The notes under the pieces are model-generated. The model did no database searches. It was not told the origin of the DNA and was given only the letters and a program-made list of their open reading frames with translations. A program made the position numbers and the translations under genes. This document shows positions 1-9,318 of a DNA stretch of 64,000 nt, piece by piece; within the stretch, counting starts at the first letter, position 1; the number at the start of each line of letters is the position of its first letter. Source of the DNA: Gammaproteobacteria bacterium (GTDB taxonomy: Bacteria; Pseudomonadota; Gammaproteobacteria; GRL18); assembly GCA_016744375.1 (NCBI GenBank), contig JADGEM010000009.1, positions 19,502 to 83,501 on the forward strand, written 5' to 3'.

Positions 1-1
1 T

Positions 2-235
2 TTACTTGCACGTGTTGGACGTGATTTGGATAAGAAAATGGCTTTAGTAACTGCTGGACAAATTATTCTGTCAGACTGTGTGTATAGAATTAGACCTCAA
101 ACACCAGAAATAAGAAAGAGACTCTGGAGCTTTATATCCAGTAAAGACGGTCGTTTATGGATAAAAGCTCATAGTAAGGGGGTTTGTGCTCAATCAATTA
201 ATAAGAGCGATTTGGTGAAATTACCTATTTTATGA
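2..235 (+). CDS. C-terminal fragment of a DNA specificity/modification-like protein (cut by window edge)
   Basis: The reading frame is open from base 2 and has no start codon in view, so this is the last 77 codons of a longer gene. The visible part runs LLARVGRDL, then a strand-rich segment with SDCVYRIRP, and ends GVCAQSINKSDLVKLPIL. That pattern (a short 'ARVG' strand, a 'SDCV' strand and a terminal 'I...DL..LP' segment) resembles the end of target-recognition domains in type I specificity subunits or in fused N6-adenine methylases. This is inference from a short tail. Ten bases separate it from the ATPase gene downstream, so the two are probably in one operon, which suggests a modification or DNA-recognition component for that system. 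Confidence 0.45.
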   Translation, partial: LLARVGRDLDKKMALVTAGQIILSDCVYRIRPQTPEIRKRLWSFISSKDGRLWIKAHSKGVCAQSINKSDLVKLPIL

Positions 236-245
236 AGAAAAATAT

Positions 246-1940
246 ATGACTGATGTAATCCAAGATGGTTTTGAAGAACGCGCAGATCATTTAGAGTTAA
301 ATGAGCTTGAAGACATAACTGTAGAAGCTGACTTCTTTAAAAGGATAATGGACAAACTTTTAATTCGTGGTGCTAAACTAATCGTTGGTCCTCGTGGTAC
401 TGGTAAAACGCACCAAATGCGCTACACCTATATACATTGTCTTAAAGATAAAAAAAAACCAATAGCGATTTATGTGTCATTTACGAAATATTATCATCTT
501 GAACCATTATTGCATAAAGCACCGAATGCATTAAGGCTTTTTCATACATGGGTTTTATGCAAAATTTTACAGAGCTGTTACGACGTACTTGAAATTCAAA
601 AACTAGAATCAGATGAATTTTTAGAAGAGTTCTCAAATTTTAGTATATTAGAGTTAGAACAATATATTTCTCAAATTGAAAAAGGAAGCATTCTAGCTTC
701 TCAAAATAAACTTATTGAGGATTTAACTCTTAGGACCATTACAAATGCAATTGAAAGGCTAATTGAACTAACGAAACGGAAACGAGCAGTACTTTTTTTT
801 GATGATGCCGCATTGACATTAACACCTGATTATATGATTGAGTTTTTTGATGTCTTTAAAGCTCTAAAATCATCATCTATTTCACCTAAGGCATCTGTAT
901 ATCCTGGCACAACACAGTATGGACCACGTTTTAATGCAAGGCATGATGCTGAGTTAGTAAATGCTTGGCTTAGTGTTGATGATCCTATGTATAGTGAAAT
1001 TATGGGTGAAGTAGCAATTAAACGAATAAATAATTTAGAAAATGTTTCAGCAGACATAATTGAGCTTTTTAAGTATGCTTCGTTTGGAGTTCCTAGAGTA
1101 CTCATGACGATGTTGCGTGATTACGAGCAGTCACCAAAGAAAACAGCCCAACAGAAGGTTAACTATATAATTCAATCGCAACATACTCTTCTTATTGAGG
1201 AATATCGAGCTCTTTCTCTTAAACTACCTCAATTTAAAACAATTATTGAAACTGGTCTTGATTTTTATACTAAAATAATAAAAGACATATCAAAAGAAAA
1301 TAAAGGTTTAATCAATGACAGAATAAATCAAATAAGAATAGGCATACAGCACTCGGAACAAAATCTTTTTGTTGACCGAATGATAAAGCTCTTAATTGAA
1401 GTTGGTTTGCTACATTATATTGAATCTGTTTCACATGGTGAGGATCGAGATTATGATCGATTTATGCCACATCTATCTTCACTCATTAATAACAAAGCAT
1501 TCTCAACAGGAAGAGGGTTTTCTGCACAAAAAATAGTTGAGGCTATAACTTTTAAATCTTCAAAACATCCATTACGAAGAAAAATTGAAACATTGCTAGA
1601 TAAAGATGTTTTGAAAAATCTTAAACTAGACCTTCCTTTATGCCAGTCATGCCAAACTCCAAGATTAACAGAGTCACAAAAATTCTGTCATAGCTGTGGT
1701 AAGCCACTAGTAGAACAGTCAACATTTGAAAGTTGCATGGAAATACAGATAGAAGCCTTACCTTTAACACAATGGCAAAAAGATAGGGTTAGTAAAGAAA
1801 CAAATATCTCTAAAGTGAAGGATTTCTTTACTTTACAAGATCCAGGTTCAGAGTTAAGAAAAGCTTATGGAATTGGAAAAATTAAATCTAAGAAAATACA
1901 TGATATTGTTTTGCAAGAAGTAGAAGAATTTCTGTCATGA
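246..1940 (+). CDS. ORC/CDC6-like AAA+ ATPase with zinc ribbon and HhH-like tail
   Basis: 564 aa. A Walker A motif, GPRGTGKT, lies at residues 48-55 and a Walker B, LFFDD, at about 183-187. The region after it (about 225-290, ending GVPRVLMTMLRDYE) resembles the sensor-2/lid part of ORC/CDC6-type AAA+ proteins. Cysteines 466, 469, 481 and 484 (CQSC...CHSC) form a probable zinc ribbon. The last 30 residues contain YGIGKIKSKKI, a helix-hairpin-helix-like DNA-binding motif. It overlaps the next gene by four bases (ATGA), which indicates translational coupling to the HEPN protein. I know ORC/CDC6-type ATPases from bacterial defence loci, but I cannot assign this one to a named system. The role is inferred: an NTP-driven sensor or DNA-binding switch. 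Confidence 0.7.
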   Translation: MTDVIQDGFEERADHLELNELEDITVEADFFKRIMDKLLIRGAKLIVGPRGTGKTHQMRYTYIHCLKDKKKPIAIYVSFTKYYHLEPLLHKAPNALRLFHTWVLCKILQSCYDVLEIQKLESDEFLEEFSNFSILELEQYISQIEKGSILASQNKLIEDLTLRTITNAIERLIELTKRKRAVLFFDDAALTLTPDYMIEFFDVFKALKSSSISPKASVYPGTTQYGPRFNARHDAELVNAWLSVDDPMYSEIMGEVAIKRINNLENVSADIIELFKYASFGVPRVLMTMLRDYEQSPKKTAQQKVNYIIQSQHTLLIEEYRALSLKLPQFKTIIETGLDFYTKIIKDISKENKGLINDRINQIRIGIQHSEQNLFVDRMIKLLIEVGLLHYIESVSHGEDRDYDRFMPHLSSLINNKAFSTGRGFSAQKIVEAITFKSSKHPLRRKIETLLDKDVLKNLKLDLPLCQSCQTPRLTESQKFCHSCGKPLVEQSTFESCMEIQIEALPLTQWQKDRVSKETNISKVKDFFTLQDPGSELRKAYGIGKIKSKKIHDIVLQEVEEFLS

Positions 1941-2764
1941 AACGAAATAAAAAAGAATTCTCCTGCCAGATTACAGATGTAAGTGCTGTAAAGTCTCTGG
2001 AAACTAGTTGTTTATTTGATAAGTCATATATTGTTAGCAAAAATTCTCCAATTGATCAGTTTATAATAGAAACTACTGAATTAGCAAAGTTAATTCCCCA
2101 ACCAGATAAACCAAATGCACGACTTGCCAATTTAATTTTGCTTGGAGGTGTATCAGCTGTAGAAAGCTATTTTAGGAGTATAATTCGTAGAACGATTTGT
2201 ATTGATAAAATATCAAAAAAAACAGTTGAGAAATGTACTCTTTCATATGGTGCTGCCATCCATCATAAAGAAGAAATGTTACCAGAAGCACTTTTAGAGA
2301 CAACATCTTTTGTAAGCAGATATACTGTTAGAGAAGCTTTAAAAAATTTTCTTGGCATTGAAAAACAACTTCCAAATGAAGTTAGCGAAGTATTGGGTGA
2401 ATATGTAAAAGTGTGCCAATTAAGGCATTGTGTTGTTCATCGATTTGGTAAATTAGGATCAAATAATGCTATTGATCTGGATTTGGATAGCCATAAAGAA
2501 CTACTAGAAAAACCATTGAAGCTAGATTTTAATTCCCTTCAAGAAATATTTTTAACTTTAAGCTTGACAGTAAAAACAACAAATAATTTTATATTTAGAA
2601 AATTATTAACTCGGACTTCAGAAAATGACTCATGGGAATGGGATCTTAGAAAAGATAAAAAACAATTTTCAAATTATTATGATACTTTTTCAAGTCAACT
2701 TGATACACCTCCTTCAAAATCAATGAATGAAATATACCAAGAATTTAAAAATACATTTAAATAA
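1937..2764 (+). CDS. HEPN-domain protein (RiboL-PSP-HEPN-like)
   Basis: 275 aa, mostly helical. Residues 163-168, RHCVVH, give the R-x4-H signature of HEPN ribonucleases. It follows a long helix and an earlier segment (about 62-80, ANLILLGGVSAVESYF) typical of RiboL-PSP/MAE-type HEPN proteins. HEPN domains commonly act as RNA-cutting toxins in defence and toxin-antitoxin systems. The start codon overlaps the stop of the upstream ATPase, so the two products are probably made together and may interact. I infer an effector role under control of the ATPase. A non-catalytic scaffold role cannot be excluded. Confidence 0.65.
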   Translation: MKRNKKEFSCQITDVSAVKSLETSCLFDKSYIVSKNSPIDQFIIETTELAKLIPQPDKPNARLANLILLGGVSAVESYFRSIIRRTICIDKISKKTVEKCTLSYGAAIHHKEEMLPEALLETTSFVSRYTVREALKNFLGIEKQLPNEVSEVLGEYVKVCQLRHCVVHRFGKLGSNNAIDLDLDSHKELLEKPLKLDFNSLQEIFLTLSLTVKTTNNFIFRKLLTRTSENDSWEWDLRKDKKQFSNYYDTFSSQLDTPPSKSMNEIYQEFKNTFK

Positions 2765-2800
2765 ATATATCTACTTTGATAAAAGCCAATAACATCAATC

Positions 2801-5275
2801 ATGAAAGTTATTAGTGAAACCCTGACAGGGATTGTTAGTAGAGTAACATATCACAATCAGAATACTGGATGGTCTGTATTACGTGTCCAGCCATTTAATT
2901 CACCTCACCAACAAGAAACTGTTACAGTCCACCAGACCAAAGTGTTTGCCGGAGCCACAATAGAATTTCGTGGGTCTTGGACTATTGATCATAAATATGG
3001 CCGTCAATTTAAAGCAACTGAGGCCATTGAAAAAAAACCAGCCACAACCGCAGCGATTGAGAAATATCTTGGTTCTGGTCTGATAAAAGGAGTAGGTCCA
3101 AAAACAGCCAAGCGAATTGTTAAGCATTTTCAGAATGATACTTTGGATATTTTTGAAAATAATATTAACCGGCTCACTGAAGTGACTGGGATCGCAAAAA
3201 AGAAATTGACCATGATTGAGAAAGCCTGGGTAGAGCATCGGGCGATCAGGGATGTGATGATATTTCTGCAAGGGCATGGAATAAGCACTTTGTTTGCCGT
3301 TCGGATTTACAAAGAATATGGTGATAAATCAATATCAATGGTGACAGAAGACCCTTATCGCCTGGCCAATGATTTTTATGGTATTGGGTTCTTCTCAGCA
3401 GATAAAGTGGCTTTAAGCATTGGCCTGTCTGAAACCAGTCAGCAACGAATGGTTGCAGGAATTAAACATGTACTTGCTGCCAGTCGTGAACAGGGGCATT
3501 GTTACCTGACTGAACAACAGATCAATACAGGTATATTTGATTTAATTGAAATGGATTTAGGTGAACGTCTTCATAGCTATCTTGATATCATGAAGCAGGA
3601 TGATCAACTCAGAACCCGACAACTGAAACAAGATAATACAGAATATACCTGTTATTACTCAAAAACTCTTTTCCATGATGAGGCAACGGTTGCTAAGAAA
3701 CTTCAGATAATGAAAGGTGATGTTTTAAGTGATCCACAACGGATTACCACCTGGGTAAGCCGATATTGTCAAAGTCAATCTATTTCATTGAGTGATGAGC
3801 AGGCGGATGGTGTAAAAGGTGTCGTACAGCATCGTTTTTCCATCCTGACTGGTGGCCCAGGTTGTGGCAAGACTACTACAACTCTTGTGATTGTTAGGCT
3901 TCTCGAAGCTATGAATAAAAAAGTATTGCTTGCAGCTCCGACTGGCCGTGCTACTCAGCGAATGAGTGAGGTCATTGGCAGAGAGGCTAAAACCATACAT
4001 CGGTTACTTGAATGGAAGGGAGGTGAATTCCAGAAAAATGAGGAAACACATCTTGTGGCTGATTTTCTGATAGTTGATGAATGTTCCATGCTGGATATTA
4101 GCTTAAGCGCCTCATTATTAAAAGCTGTTCCTCAAAACTGCCAAGTTCTATTTATCGGAGATCCCGATCAGTTACCATCTGTTGGCGCTGGTAATGTCAT
4201 TAAGGATATTATCTCTTCTGGTGTTATTCCTTGTTTTCGATTAACTCAGGTATTTCGTCAGGCTCAGGAATCTTTGATTATCAAATACGCTCACCAGATC
4301 AATAAAGGACAAACTCCATATATTAATTCACCCTTTAAAAAACCAGCTATCTGGGAAAATGGCTCTGATTGCTTATTTATTGATTCAGATGAAGTGACAA
4401 AAGAGCAGATCACTTTTATTAATCGTGTAAAGCGTTACTTTGACTGGAAAACAACTGAACTTGAAATGATTGCATCTGGTGATGAATCACCATTTGAGTT
4501 TAGAATACAGGAAGAAATTAAGTCAGCCTACGAACAGGATTTTGTGGTGCCAGACAAATTTAAGCATGTTGATTTAGAGAAATTACATAAAACAGAGGCT
4601 CAGATTGATGCGCTAAAATCAGTTCTGAAGAATATTCATCCTTGGTCATCACTGCACTATGGATTGTCTGCCATAGATACTGTGGTAAAACTTTATTTAG
4701 ATTGGATCCCCAAATATCATGGCAGTAATACTGAAATTCAGATCCTAACACCCATGACACGAGGAAGTCTGGGTACTGCCAATCTTAATAAGGTCATCCA
4801 GCAAGTTGCAAATCCACCAGAACAGGGAAAAAGTCAGCTTAAAGTAGGCGAGAGAATCTTCAGGGAAGGTGATAGAGTGATCCATCGTCGGAATAATTAT
4901 GATTTGAACGTATTTAATGGAGATATTGGCAAGATCGTTAATATTGATAATGAGACGTTGACAGCTATTATTTCTTTTTACCCAGACAACAGGGAAGTAA
5001 ACTACAAAAAAGAAGATATTATGGAGTTGGATTTGGCTTATGCTATCACGATTCATAAATCACAGGGTTCTGAATTCAAAGCAGTAATTATTCCAGTACT
5101 TACACAACATTTTAAAATGCTTTATCGCAACCTTGTTTATACAGGGCTAACCAGAGCAAAGGATTTAGCTGTTTTTGTAGGAACCAGAAAAGCACTTACT
5201 ATGGCAATTAAACAGCAAGATACAAGTCAGAGACAAACAGCTTTAGAAAAATTAATACAAAGTGATGAAAAATAA
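2801..5275 (+). CDS. recD2: RecD2-type 5'-3' DNA helicase
   Basis: 824 aa, superfamily 1B helicase. The N-terminal part (about 1-80) is OB-like, followed by helix-hairpin-helix segments including GVGPKTAKRIV near residue 97. Walker A GGPGCGKT is at 351-358, the VDECS Walker B near 425-429, and the C-terminal motif YTGLTRAKD near 780. The order matches RecD2, a RecBCD-independent helicase. It is about 100 residues longer than usual RecD2 because of extra sequence between motifs III and IV, roughly residues 510-625. It lies 37 bases after the HEPN gene on the same strand and no clear ribosome-binding site precedes it. It is either an accessory helicase of the defence run or a resident repair helicase. 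Confidence 0.85.
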   Translation: MKVISETLTGIVSRVTYHNQNTGWSVLRVQPFNSPHQQETVTVHQTKVFAGATIEFRGSWTIDHKYGRQFKATEAIEKKPATTAAIEKYLGSGLIKGVGPKTAKRIVKHFQNDTLDIFENNINRLTEVTGIAKKKLTMIEKAWVEHRAIRDVMIFLQGHGISTLFAVRIYKEYGDKSISMVTEDPYRLANDFYGIGFFSADKVALSIGLSETSQQRMVAGIKHVLAASREQGHCYLTEQQINTGIFDLIEMDLGERLHSYLDIMKQDDQLRTRQLKQDNTEYTCYYSKTLFHDEATVAKKLQIMKGDVLSDPQRITTWVSRYCQSQSISLSDEQADGVKGVVQHRFSILTGGPGCGKTTTTLVIVRLLEAMNKKVLLAAPTGRATQRMSEVIGREAKTIHRLLEWKGGEFQKNEETHLVADFLIVDECSMLDISLSASLLKAVPQNCQVLFIGDPDQLPSVGAGNVIKDIISSGVIPCFRLTQVFRQAQESLIIKYAHQINKGQTPYINSPFKKPAIWENGSDCLFIDSDEVTKEQITFINRVKRYFDWKTTELEMIASGDESPFEFRIQEEIKSAYEQDFVVPDKFKHVDLEKLHKTEAQIDALKSVLKNIHPWSSLHYGLSAIDTVVKLYLDWIPKYHGSNTEIQILTPMTRGSLGTANLNKVIQQVANPPEQGKSQLKVGERIFREGDRVIHRRNNYDLNVFNGDIGKIVNIDNETLTAIISFYPDNREVNYKKEDIMELDLAYAITIHKSQGSEFKAVIIPVLTQHFKMLYRNLVYTGLTRAKDLAVFVGTRKALTMAIKQQDTSQRQTALEKLIQSDEK

Positions 5276-5327
5276 TGGAAATCATCTATTTGGATGTTGG
5301 AAAACAGAAAAAAAGGAGTATGAATTA

Positions 5328-6113
5328 ATGTTTAGCCCAGAGTCATTAGCCAGAGCAAAAGCACTGGATAAACAGTTTAAACTGGAAGCAAAAGTTAGGA
5401 ATAAAGACTCAAAATTAAGGACGAAACAGTCAACATTAAGGGATAAATATGATCTTTCTTTTTTTATAGAAAAAGATTATCCACGACTCATGAAAATCTT
5501 ACAATGTGTAGATAATGGAAAGCGTCTTGCTGAAAGTGAAGTTGCTTGGCTTCATCTTGATGGTGACGAATACTTCACTGAAAAACTTAAAATCAGATAT
5601 CATAATAATGAAGCCGAATTCTATGTTTCTGAGTTCAAAAAAAGAAATGATCCTTGGTTGGCCGTAAATGCTAGCAGTCATTATCGTAAATGTGGAAAAT
5701 CACAGGTTGCAGATGTAATGTTGAGTGACATAAGCCTGTCTAACTTAAAAAATACAAAATTGAAATCAGCAATTTATACAACACAAGGAGGTGTAAAGAG
5801 GGACTTGAAAAAATTTGATGATGCTTTAATTCTGGGAGAAAAAGCACATAATATAACAAAGAAAGATTTTCGCCCTTGCACACTTCTCGGTGCTGTTCAT
5901 ATGGAAACAGGGGATTACGAGCTAGGTCAAAAATGGTATGCACTAGCTATTAAAAATGGATTTAGTGAAAGAGCAATGGATTCAGAATTAAGAAGCATCT
6001 TTATGCGTGCCAAAAAATCAGATAAAGAAGCTTTACGTGTTCACTTACTTAAAATTGATCCTAAGCGTTATAGCTGGGCAAAACATAAGATTGGAAGCGG
6101 TAAAAAAAGATAA
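5328..6113 (+). CDS. TPR-like hypothetical protein
   Basis: About 261 aa. I do not recognise a named family. The N-terminus is highly charged and probably helical (residues 1-50, many Lys/Arg/Glu). The second half has helical pairs spaced like tetratricopeptide repeats, for example FDDALILGEKAHNIT and YELGQKWYALAIKNG. An ATG at 5262 inside recD2 is in frame, but the ATG at 5328 follows AAAAGGAG about ten bases upstream and is preferred. TPR-like proteins usually mediate protein contacts. Its position directly behind recD2 suggests the same transcript, but no function can be assigned. Confidence 0.6.
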   Translation: MFSPESLARAKALDKQFKLEAKVRNKDSKLRTKQSTLRDKYDLSFFIEKDYPRLMKILQCVDNGKRLAESEVAWLHLDGDEYFTEKLKIRYHNNEAEFYVSEFKKRNDPWLAVNASSHYRKCGKSQVADVMLSDISLSNLKNTKLKSAIYTTQGGVKRDLKKFDDALILGEKAHNITKKDFRPCTLLGAVHMETGDYELGQKWYALAIKNGFSERAMDSELRSIFMRAKKSDKEALRVHLLKIDPKRYSWAKHKIGSGKKR

Positions 6114-6600
6114 ATATAAGGTTGTACTGCATAAGTTATTTTACACTTAAATTGTTACACCGTAACACTTCAAGGCTCAAGTTGTCGATATAAAATAAAG
6201 TTTTGCAAAAACTCTGAATTACTGCAGTTGACCTATAACGGATATATGAATGCTTTCTAATATGGTCGTTTTTGGTGTAAACCAGCAGCTCAAGATTATC
6301 TGGTGAATTAGTCAAAATCTCCCAAAGCCGCTATTGAGCGTTTTCAACTGGCTAACGTTGCATAGTAAATAGCAGCCACTCAAGACCTGAGAATATTCAG
6401 ATTCTAGAGATTTTTAAATATAGTGAATTTGTACAATAAGCGGTCGGATTGCTTACTCTAAAATCGTACTATAAATTGGCTCTTAACAATGCAATGCAGG
6501 CATTTGAGATTTTAATCGGATGGCTTTAAAGTACAAATTATCTGGTATGAATATTGGTGAGTTAATCATGTTGACTTGTTAAAAGCCTAAGCGTCTAAAT
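6114..6600. other. Intergenic region, apparently decayed
   Basis: 487 bases between the accessory run and the convergent hydrolase gene. I see only short open frames and no convincing terminator, RNA or insertion-sequence end. Base composition is AT-rich. It may contain remains of lost genes, but nothing is recognisable. Confidence 0.4.
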
Positions 6601-7473
6601 TCATGTTTGTATACTCACGATCTTTTCATTAATAATATCTGCAACTCTTGCGTAGGCACTATTTTTTAAATGTAGCTCATTTGACCAGTCATTGTATGGA
6701 TCAATATTGTCTCGAAGGTCTACATGGTAGAAATTACTATTTGAACTTTCAAGCAATATTAGCATTTCGTTATATGAATTTATCATTCTTTCAACGGCTT
6801 CTTTTTGCTCGACAGGTTCAAAAATTCCTTTCATTGCTAAAGCTGGCCTTAACCAAGGCCCCGCAAAATTAAAGAATAAAAATTTCACACCTTTACCTGT
6901 AGGAATAGTGTGTCCATAACCGTGAGTTATAATATTTGTCTCTGGTGATATAGCTTTTACTTTTTCTATTAAATCCTCAAAATATTTTTTAAAAACGGTA
7001 TTAATCATATTGTCAATATAATTATTTCTCAGGCTTGGTAAACCAGAACCCTTGTGATTGAGAAATGAGGCAAATTCATCACCAGCAATATCATTCCCTC
7101 CACCAGAAAACAAAAAAATATTTGGTTTAATTTGGCCAATTTTTCTTAATACTGTTTCAATGCTTTTTGGAGTTCGTTGAAAATTACTATTAATTCCAGT
7201 GCCATATATCATATTCTCTAACGTATCACCTGCCTTGGCATAATTTTTAATGTAATAATTATGATTATTTCTCAGACAATCGATTAGATCTGTTCCTGGC
7301 AGGTAATCAAACCAAGAATCACCTTCAGACACAATCTTTTTATTTTCTGAAATAAAGCTCATTTTACCAGACTTAATTTGTATTTGACTTATCTGTGCAT
7401 CTTTTCCGTCTTCTTTGTATTTGGTAACTTCTTCATCAGACCAGGCATCCATAAAATCATAATTATTTGTCAA
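6601..7473 (-). CDS. SGNH/GDSL-like hydrolase
   Basis: 290 aa. Block I is GDSWFD at residues 51-56 (nucleophile Ser53), Gly82 lies in a block II-like AKAGDT, block III is GGGND at 124-128, and a block V-like NELH places the catalytic His at 268. This order defines the SGNH lipase/esterase superfamily. There is no signal peptide; the N-terminal 40 residues are polar, so the enzyme is probably cytoplasmic. The substrate is unknown. It is a single gene on the minus strand, flanked by gene-poor DNA, so recent acquisition is plausible. Confidence 0.75.
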   Translation of the reverse strand: MTNNYDFMDAWSDEEVTKYKEDGKDAQISQIQIKSGKMSFISENKKIVSEGDSWFDYLPGTDLIDCLRNNHNYYIKNYAKAGDTLENMIYGTGINSNFQRTPKSIETVLRKIGQIKPNIFLFSGGGNDIAGDEFASFLNHKGSGLPSLRNNYIDNMINTVFKKYFEDLIEKVKAISPETNIITHGYGHTIPTGKGVKFLFFNFAGPWLRPALAMKGIFEPVEQKEAVERMINSYNEMLILLESSNSNFYHVDLRDNIDPYNDWSNELHLKNSAYARVADIINEKIVSIQT

Positions 7474-7661
7474 AATCTATCTCCTTAATTTTAGTGTCGT
7501 TCAGGAAACCAATTTATTGGTTTTTTTAACTATCGTAATGAATATCTGACCTCTATTATTCCCTGTTCATGAGATGGCTCCCCTATTAAGGGGAGGTTTC
7601 GTAGCGAAATATAGCATGACTCAAAGGCGTGTGAGTATCTGAAGTAATAATAAGTTGGATG
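7474..7661. other. Intergenic region with three small hairpins
   Basis: Contains AAACCAAT-TT-ATTGGTTT followed by a T run (about 7506-7527), which could end a plus-strand transcript. It also has CTCCCC/GGGGAG near 7578-7596 and TTTCG/CGAAA just after. The last two lack a T run. No gene on the plus strand upstream obviously uses the first one. Confidence 0.35.
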
Positions 7662-8123
7662 CTATTTGTATTTCAAAATGTAGACCACAGTATTATGGAT
7701 TGGTTGTTGGCCCCCCCCTCTGTAATAAGGATCATGTTGGTTACCAGGTTTTGTTGACCTTACTACCTCTCTCATCCTAGCATCGCTTTTATGTTTTTTT
7801 ACATCAGCCTCCAACATTTTCATTCGTTCGTCGTATGAGAGTTGGCCTTGTCGAGTACCTTTAGAATATTGAGCAGTTGAGAGCTGCTCCTCAATGTCGT
7901 AAGCACGACAAGGAAAAAGGCCTAAGTATATATCAATTCCAGTGTCTGTTTTTGAGTCTGGATTTTCCTTACATTTTTTTTCTTTTTGATCATTTACAAC
8001 CTCAACGCTAGGTTTTGAAGTATTTGTGTTTTCCATACTAACTGATGATTCTTCTACTGACTGGCAACCGGTTAGAAACAGAGCCATTGTAGCGGCAAAA
8101 AAAATACTATTATTAACTCTCAT
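7662..8123 (-). CDS. Small lipoprotein of unknown function
   Basis: 153 aa. The N-terminus is a lipoprotein signal peptide: a short basic start, a hydrophobic stretch and the lipobox LTGC with Cys20. The next 40 residues are Ser/Asn/Thr-rich, a typical linker. The rest is charged with one later Cys pair candidate (KCKENP, FPCRAYD). The family is not recognised. It is probably anchored in the outer or inner membrane facing the periplasm. Confidence 0.6.
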   Translation of the reverse strand: MRVNNSIFFAATMALFLTGCQSVEESSVSMENTNTSKPSVEVVNDQKEKKCKENPDSKTDTGIDIYLGLFPCRAYDIEEQLSTAQYSKGTRQGQLSYDERMKMLEADVKKHKSDARMREVVRSTKPGNQHDPYYRGGGQQPIHNTVVYILKYK

Positions 8124-9318
8124 TATTTTATTTTCCTATTATTTTAACTATAAAAAATAATTTGAACATCCATTATCAAATCAACTTAATGTGATAAAAA
8201 ATAACGTATGCACTACATATAAATTTAATTTAATCAAAATTAATTTTTGACATTCAAACCGCAGAAGGTAATTCATGGCACTCAAATTCTCTCAGAGTGG
8301 CAACGAAGCCTTAATTGAAGACGAAACCAAGGTGATTTTCAAAGCTTAACAGAGTTTAATATACTATTTTCTCTCTGAACAAACAATAGTTATCATGGCT
8401 CCTGATAGACAGTTTTCAGGCCATTATTTTGCTATAAATTTTATACTTGATATTGCTGCGGCGTATTCATTCCAATTTGAATATTGATCAAAAAATGTGA
8501 CATACGCCATCTATAGACGACGAAGGATAGCATAAGAATCGCTTTTGATGCCTATAAATAGGTCCGGTGGCGTTAATTCGGGATCTGTACCCAGTAGAGC
8601 ACATCATGCTACTTCCATATTTACTTAGAAATGGTCTCTTTTGGAAGCAATGGGATTACTTCTTATTTAAAGTGAATAAACGCTCTTGGTCAGATCCGAC
8701 TGGATGAGGAAAAAAGCATTATTGGCTGCTATACACCCAAACCGTCCGAATAAGTAATCACTTATATATCCGTTAAGGGACGATTGCCGATATAGGCAAC
8801 TTTAAATCTATCAAAGAAAATTGCAAAACTGTATTTTTAAGCCACATAAGTGCATCTTATTGTTAGTTTCGCTCAGGATTGGTTTTTCATTTTCCATACA
8901 GATGAAATCAATCGTAATTACCCTATATTCAGAGTAAACGCAAAATATGGATAACTCTAAATTGGCATGGATAAGCCATTGGTAAGCCCTGCACAAGCTG
9001 ATGAATTTATTAACGCATCGCTACGCTTGCTAAAATTCACAACTTGCACAGAGCTTACCAACACCTTACCCACCCCAATTCTTAACGAGTTACCCACATT
9101 TTGCTAATAACCACCTGAATTAGAGGAAAGATTTTAAAGACTATAATAATGACAAGATTTTTTAATATATTTTTAAGATCAAAAGAAAAAAGCAAAAACC
9201 ACTATAAAATTGCCCAGATCAGCAAAAGATAATATACTCCATTAAAGGATATAAGAGAGCTTTTAAGGGCATTTATAAAACATTAGAGGTTTCTATAAAC
9301 ATTAGAGATTCCCAGTAT
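8124..9318. other. Long gene-poor region with scattered short frames
   Basis: About 1.2 kb without a convincing gene. An ATG at 8275 after GAAGG opens a 24-codon frame (MALKFSQSGNEALIEDETK...) that could be a micropeptide or the start of a decayed gene. The stretch 8640-8760 encodes broken frames that look transposase-like only vaguely. An imperfect inverted repeat occupies 8981-9059 and is listed separately. Confidence 0.4.
8981..9059. repeat. Imperfect 33-bp inverted repeat
   Basis: The left arm begins GGTAAGCCCTGCACAAG and the right arm ends CTTGCACAGAGCTTACC. The complement of the right arm matches the left with a few substitutions and one indel, around a GCATCGCTACGC centre. This is the size of a REP/MITE-like hairpin. 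I see no second copy in the window. Confidence 0.5.

Noticed and set aside
8640..8760. Transposase remnant
   Set aside because: Broken frames show only vague similarity; no conserved catalytic block or terminal repeats can be pointed to.
8811..8996. 61-codon minus-strand open frame
   Set aside because: No start signal, no recognisable protein pattern, and it runs into the inverted repeat region.
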